Assembly (NCBI GenBank): GCA_031555675.1 | Contig: JAVBUB010000110.1 | Location: forward strand, 1-15,589 | Reading direction: 5' to 3' | Origin: JAISJU01 sp031555675 | Lineage (GTDB): Bacteria > Bacteroidota > Bacteroidia > Bacteroidales > Paludibacteraceae | DNA length: 15,589 nt | In this document: piece after piece, positions 12,656-15,589 of the stretch | Layout of the letters: each line of letters opens with the position of its first letter | Numbering within the stretch: the stretch's first letter is position 1 | The notes under the pieces: generated by a model | What the model was told of the DNA's origin: nothing | Databases searched by the model: none | Seen by the model: only the letters and a program-made list of their open reading frames with translations | Made by a program: the position numbers and the translations under genes

Positions 12656-12665
12656 ATTATCTGTT

Positions 12666-13256
12666 TTAATAATTACCGGATGATTTGATTGTCTCAATCA
12701 AATTGTTAACCAATTTCAATTGCAGTTGCAATTCTCCTCCACAAACATCAAGGGCATCGGTCGAAAATTTTACTGCTTTTGTTGCCGGCATTGCTTGTGT
12801 TGGCGATAAAGATTTGATTTCATCTTTAACAGCTTGTACTTTTTGTGTTTCAACAGCCACACTTGCAATTGATACACCTAATGCAGTAGCCAGTTGAAGA
12901 TAGTCGTTCAATTTGGCTTTTTCGTTTGTTACATCAACTTCGCCACCACCATTGTCGGTTACTGTGCGTTTGAATTTTGACAAAAAATCGTTGTTTGCTT
13001 TTGTTGTTACCAATAAAGCTGCAGAAGAAGTTGCCAACGCATCAACAGATGAAACTCCCGAAGAGGCAGGCATTCCTTGTGCTGCAAGTTTTTCGAGCTT
13101 TTTTTCTCGTTCAACTACTTTTTTTTCTTTCAACTCTGTTTGAAGTTCTTGTCTTTCTGCTTTCAATTCGTCTGCAGTTTTTTGCGCAAATACACCTTGT
13201 GTCATTGCAATCATTAGTCCACCAATTAGGACTGTTTTGAAAATTGATTTAAACAT
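12666..13256 (-). CDS. Exported coiled-coil protein of unknown function (operon gene 1)
   Basis: A 196-aa protein. The signal peptide is at residues 1-25 (MFKSIFKTVLIGGLMIAMTQ, cleavage after VFA before Q). A strongly charged, coiled-coil-like helix follows (about 26-60, rich in Lys and Glu), then a Ser/Ala/Val-rich segment and further helices with an NGGGEVDVTNEK turn. It has a single cysteine near the C-terminus (DVCGGELQLQ). I do not recognise the family. I selected the ATG at 13256 because it directly precedes the signal peptide; an upstream ATG at 13304 would add 16 residues before it. It is the first gene of the run, 10 bp before the CsgG-like gene, and lies below a structured leader. 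Confidence 0.8.
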   Translation of the reverse strand: MFKSIFKTVLIGGLMIAMTQGVFAQKTADELKAERQELQTELKEKKVVEREKKLEKLAAQGMPASSGVSSVDALATSSAALLVTTKANNDFLSKFKRTVTDNGGGEVDVTNEKAKLNDYLQLATALGVSIASVAVETQKVQAVKDEIKSLSPTQAMPATKAVKFSTDALDVCGGELQLQLKLVNNLIETIKSSGNY

Positions 13257-13327
13257 ATAATTTTTTAAAATTAAATTTTGCCTCCACTTTACGGCTATCG
13301 GCATCTCCTTTTTTATGTTTTGGACAT

Positions 13328-13412
13328 AAAAAAAGCGTGAAACTTAACCGTTTCTCGCTATTAGAGGTATCTGGCATAACCGTGAATACAAGAAATCGAG
13401 TTAAGCCCACGC
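13328..13412 (-). terminator. Intrinsic-terminator-like stem upstream of operon gene 1
   Basis: Stem GCGTG..CTTAAC.CG.TTTCT paired with its complements (13391-13412 with 13335-13355), interrupted by small internal loops and followed on the minus strand by seven T. It would stop transcription about 70 nt before the first operon gene, either as an attenuator or as the end of a small RNA. Just beyond it is an AT-only 10-bp hairpin (about 13311-13335). Confidence 0.6.
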
Positions 13413-13477
13413 CATGCATGAACATTACTCTCATTCTTTGTACTCTTCATTAGTAAACTGCCAGATTTTCTAATAGC
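13357..13477. repeat. Long inverted repeat, about 120 bp span
   Basis: GCTATTAGA plus ATCTGGCA (13357-13376) is complementary to TGCCAGAT plus TCTAATAGC (13459-13477); 17 bases match, with only the 2-3 nt spacer differing. The arms enclose about 82 bp. It could be an RNA pairing that competes with the terminator stem, or the ends of a miniature element. I see no obvious target-site duplication. Confidence 0.7.
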
Positions 13478-13574
13478 AAAGAATAAAGCAAAAGCTTTTT
13501 TATATGTCATATCTTGTGCTTATAGCACATTGTTTTCATATCATACGCAATAAAATTTCAGTTGTAATTTGTTA

Positions 13575-13582
13575 CAAAGTTA
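13575..13582 (-). promoter_or_regulatory. Predicted -7 element of the envelope operon
   Basis: TAACTTTG on the minus strand matches TAnnTTTG. The predicted start near 13568 gives a leader of about 310 nt before the ATG at 13256. No TTG lies at the ideal -33 distance, so this is a half-match. Confidence 0.4.
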
Positions 13583-13860
13583 TAATTTAATTTCTGTAAT
13601 AAAAATTATGAGATAATTTATGAGTTATTTCTCCAATTTTTATCTGTGTTTAGTTAATTGCTCAGTTCTTCGTAGACTACGGTGTCTGCGTTGAAGTTAA
13701 AAACAAATCTCTTGACTTGTTTTATAAATCTATATTTTTTCTAATTTGCAAGTGATGAAACTTGCTTGTAGCTACTACATAAGCAAGCCTATGCCGATCG
13801 TCCTTTATTACACATTACAGCAAACAGGGATAGATAACACAAAAATTAAGATAATATATT
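13583..13860. other. AT-rich intergenic stretch without a convincing gene
   Basis: About 280 bp between the predicted operon promoter and the repeats before the ATPase pseudogene. A small hairpin CGTAG/CTACG lies near 13669-13679. Short open frames exist on both strands, but none shows a recognisable domain. It may hold decayed sequence. Confidence 0.4.
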
Positions 13861-13861
13861 T

Positions 13862-13927
13862 TTTATGGATATAACTATAAAAACTAAAATATAATTATTG
13901 TTTTTGTGGTTATAGCCATAAAAACTT
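13862..13927. repeat. Pair of palindromic operator-like repeats before the ATPase pseudogene
   Basis: A unit of about 25 bp of the form TTT.TGG.TATA.C.ATAAAAACT occurs twice, starting at 13862 and 13903 (41 bp apart), with 20 of 25 bases equal. Each unit is itself an imperfect palindrome centred on TATA, so the two copies can also be read as inverted arms (13865-13884 and 13900-13919). They end directly before the ATG at 13933, where an autoregulatory operator would be expected. Confidence 0.5.
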
Positions 13928-13932
13928 TTAAA

Positions 13933-15151
13933 ATGATAGAAAGAAATTCGTATGTAAAGTAGTTGGAAGCCTTTATAAACAAGCCATTTATAAAAGTTAT
14001 CACAGGCATTCGCCGAAGTGGAAAATCGTCGGTATTACTATTACTGCGTGAAGAATTTTTATCAAAAGGCATTTCGGAAGAACAAATTATATACATCAAT
14101 TTTGAAAGTTTCTCGTTTGCCGAACTGCAAAATGCAGTGAAATTATATGAATATGTAAAAGCGAGAATATCCAAAGACAAAAAAACATATTTGCTTTTAG
14201 ATGAAATTCAGGAAGTAGAAGCATGGGAAAAATGTATCAATTCGTTTCTTGTTGATTTCGATGTGGATATTTACCTTACAGGTTCAAATTCACATTTTTT
14301 ATCGTCTGAATTGGCAACATTTATTGCCGGCAGATATGTGGAAATTCCTATTTTTACGCTTTCTTTTTGCTGAATATTTACAATTTCGAGCGAGTTATTT
14401 ACCTCAAAAAACGCCAAAAGCGAAAGATGCTTTTGTTTCCTATCTTCGTTTGGGCGGTTTTCCGGTCATTCACATCGCCGGTTATGAAGAAGAAACAGCC
14501 TATAAAATTGTGCAAGATATTTATGCATCTGTTATTTTGCGCGATACTGTTCAGCGTTACAAAATCAGAGATGTGGAGCTTTTGGAACGGATTGTGCACT
14601 ACGCTTTTGATAATGTGGGCAACACATTTTCGGGTAAAAACGTGGCGGATTATTTCAAAAACCAACAGCGAAAAATCGATATTAATACGGTGTACAATTA
14701 CCTGAATGCACTCGAAGGCGCATTTATTCTGTATCGTGTACCTCGCTACGATATTAAAGGAAAAGAAATTCTGAAAACACAAGAAAAATTTTATTTGGGC
14801 GACATTTCATTGCTTTATGCTACAATGGGTTACAAAGACCGGCAGATTTCGGGCATATTGGAAAATATTGTTTTTCTTGAACTTAAACGGCGAGGATACA
14901 ATGTTTTCATCGGAAAACTAGATACTCGTGAAATTGATTTTATTGCCGAAAAACAGGGACGAAAAATCTATATTCAGGTGGCGTATAAACTTAATAATGA
15001 AGATACTGTTGAACGGGAATTTAATCCGATGCTGGAAATAAAAGACCAATTTCCAAAGTTTGTTGTAACAATGGACGATTTTTGGAAAAAACAGGCCGAA
15101 GGTGTGCAACATTTATATATTGCTGATTTTTTGCTGAGTGAAAGTTTTTGA
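13933..15151 (+). pseudogene. AAA_14/DUF4143 ATPase, disrupted by a nonsense codon and a frameshift
   Basis: Reconstructed as about 405 aa. The N-terminal AAA_14 ATPase domain has Walker A GIRRSGKS and Walker B-like YLLLDEIQ. The C-terminal DUF4143 part, with a nuclease-like fold, includes YLRLGGFP, the region near LEGAFILYRVPRYDIKG, and KLDTREIDFIAEKQGRKIYIQV. Lesion 1 is a TAG at 13960-13962, codon 10; the frame reads MIERNSYVK, then stop, then LEAFINKPFIKVITGIRR, and most relatives have a sense codon there. Lesion 2 is one extra T in the run at 14364-14368; removing it joins FTLSF to AEYLQF and makes the whole length divisible by three. Such ATPases are common, often degraded, in Bacteroidales. 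A TTG at 13963 could restart translation after lesion 1, but lesion 2 would still truncate the product. A homopolymer sequencing error could explain lesion 2 but not lesion 1. Confidence 0.9.
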
Positions 15152-15338
15152 TAAGTTTTTTTATATGATATTGGGAGATTTGTAGATATGAATTGGTATT
15201 AATAAATATTTGATTCGCGATATTGAAAAGTATTAATTGTCGCAACATCAATTATTCTGTTACTTGGTTATTATAGTAATTAAGTTGTAGTTTGACTTCA
15301 GCGTGGCCAATTTAGAATAATGAAAACTAATTTGAACA
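15152..15338. other. Intergenic gap between convergent ATPase pseudogene and waaA
   Basis: AT-rich, with no gene seen. A 7-bp inverted repeat (AACTAAT at 15325-15331, ATTAGTT at 15338-15344) overlaps the waaA stop codon but is not followed by a T tract. Confidence 0.5.
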
Positions 15339-15589
15339 TTAGTTAAGACATTTTTCCTTAAAAATCTCATCCAGAATAATTTTTGTAGCGCCAAGATTTT
15401 TCTTGACATAATTTGCGGCATATTCGCTTGCATGCTGTAAAGCATTATCGTCGGAAATAAACTTATCTAATTTATATTTTAAAGTCAGATAATCGGAAAT
15501 AGGAAAAGCCGCTTTTTCCCGGATCAGTTGTTTTGCTTCCCTGAATTTCTGAAAATTAGGGCCGAATACAATTGGCATGCCATAAACAG
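15339..15589 (-). CDS. waaA: 3-deoxy-D-manno-octulosonic acid transferase, C-terminal part (partial)
   Basis: The 3' end of the Kdo transferase gene, which adds Kdo to lipid A precursors at the inner membrane during lipopolysaccharide synthesis (a GT-B glycosyltransferase). Only the last 82 residues are in the window. The in-frame codons before the internal Met at 15578 read VYG, giving VYGMPIVFGPNFQKFREAKQ, the strongly conserved segment of WaaA/KdtA in the donor-binding half. The rest is the usual C-terminal helix region (DNALQHASEYAANYVKKNLG). The frame is open to the right edge, so this is a truncation by the window and not a broken gene. Confidence 0.88.
   Translation of the reverse strand, partial: VYGMPIVFGPNFQKFREAKQLIREKAAFPISDYLTLKYKLDKFISDDNALQHASEYAANYVKKNLGATKIILDEIFKEKCLN

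Larger units (their letters stand above)
13325..13568 (-). ncRNA. Structured leader or small RNA with terminator-like stem upstream of the envelope operon
   Basis: Candidate structured RNA between a predicted promoter (start near 13568) and the first gene of the exported-protein operon. In transcript order it has hairpins GTGCT/AGCAC (13528-13516) and AAAGC/GCTTT (13498-13485). An inverted repeat pairs 13459-13477 with 13357-13376 (8 plus 9 bp around small internal loops). A long stem pairs 13408-13412/13335-13339, 13400-13405/13343-13348 and 13391-13395/13351-13355, and is followed by seven T (13334-13328). The long stem and the inverted repeat share bases near 13355-13360, so they may compete. 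I recall similar sequence in other Bacteroidota genomes but cannot name a known RNA family. Confidence 0.5.

Noticed and set aside
9501..13256. Classical curli (csg) operon
   Set aside because: Only a CsgG-like protein is present; no curlin repeats, CsgE, CsgF or CsgD are seen.
13249..13434. 61-codon minus-strand ORF in the structured leader
   Set aside because: It overlaps the terminator-like stem and the start of operon gene 1 and shows no domain; RNA structure explains the sequence better.
14361..14373. Programmed ribosomal frameshift in the ATPase gene
   Set aside because: A T run is a possible slip site, but the in-frame TAG at codon 10 shows independent decay and no stimulatory structure is evident.

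Overview
The window looks like chromosomal DNA from a Bacteroidota bacterium, most likely of the order Bacteroidales. The evidence is a fused nuoCD gene next to nuoB and nuoA, a TPR/PD40/OmpA envelope protein of the PorE type, a DUF6175-type protein, an AAA/DUF4143 ATPase, almost no Shine-Dalgarno sequences, and upstream elements that fit the Bacteroidota promoter (TAnnTTTG near -7, TTG near -33). No tRNA, rRNA, CRISPR array or complete insertion sequence was seen.

Layout. Positions 1-2053 (minus strand) hold the 5' part of a complex I operon, nuoA-nuoB-nuoCD, which runs off the left edge behind a roughly 200-nt AT-rich leader. A YfcE-type metallophosphoesterase (2472-2963, plus) is divergent from it. 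Next, on the minus strand, come a 75-aa two-helix membrane protein (DUF5652-like), a PorE-like OmpA protein with a strong intrinsic terminator, metH, and a YhhQ-type queuosine-precursor transporter. A remnant of a WYL-domain regulator lies upstream of the transporter gene.

The region 9501-13256 (minus) is a tight run of five exported proteins: an exported coiled-coil protein, a CsgG-like protein, a small lipoprotein, a DUF6175-type protein and a cysteine-paired helical-repeat protein. It is preceded by a highly structured leader with a terminator-like stem and a competing inverted repeat, and it ends in a 13-bp terminator-like hairpin. This cassette and its leader are the best candidate for an undescribed system; I infer an outer-membrane-associated envelope assembly, but its function is unknown.

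On the right are an AAA_14/DUF4143 ATPase gene broken by a nonsense codon and a one-base frameshift (13933-15151, plus), then the 3' end of waaA/kdtA (minus), which runs off the right edge.

The most striking sequence-level observation is in metH. Three different short palindromic repeats sit in frame inside the gene, at its N-terminus and in two interdomain linkers, adding roughly 40 residues without breaking it. This resembles the in-frame palindromic elements of Rickettsia. The same MetH ends right after the cobalamin domain and lacks the C-terminal reactivation domain.
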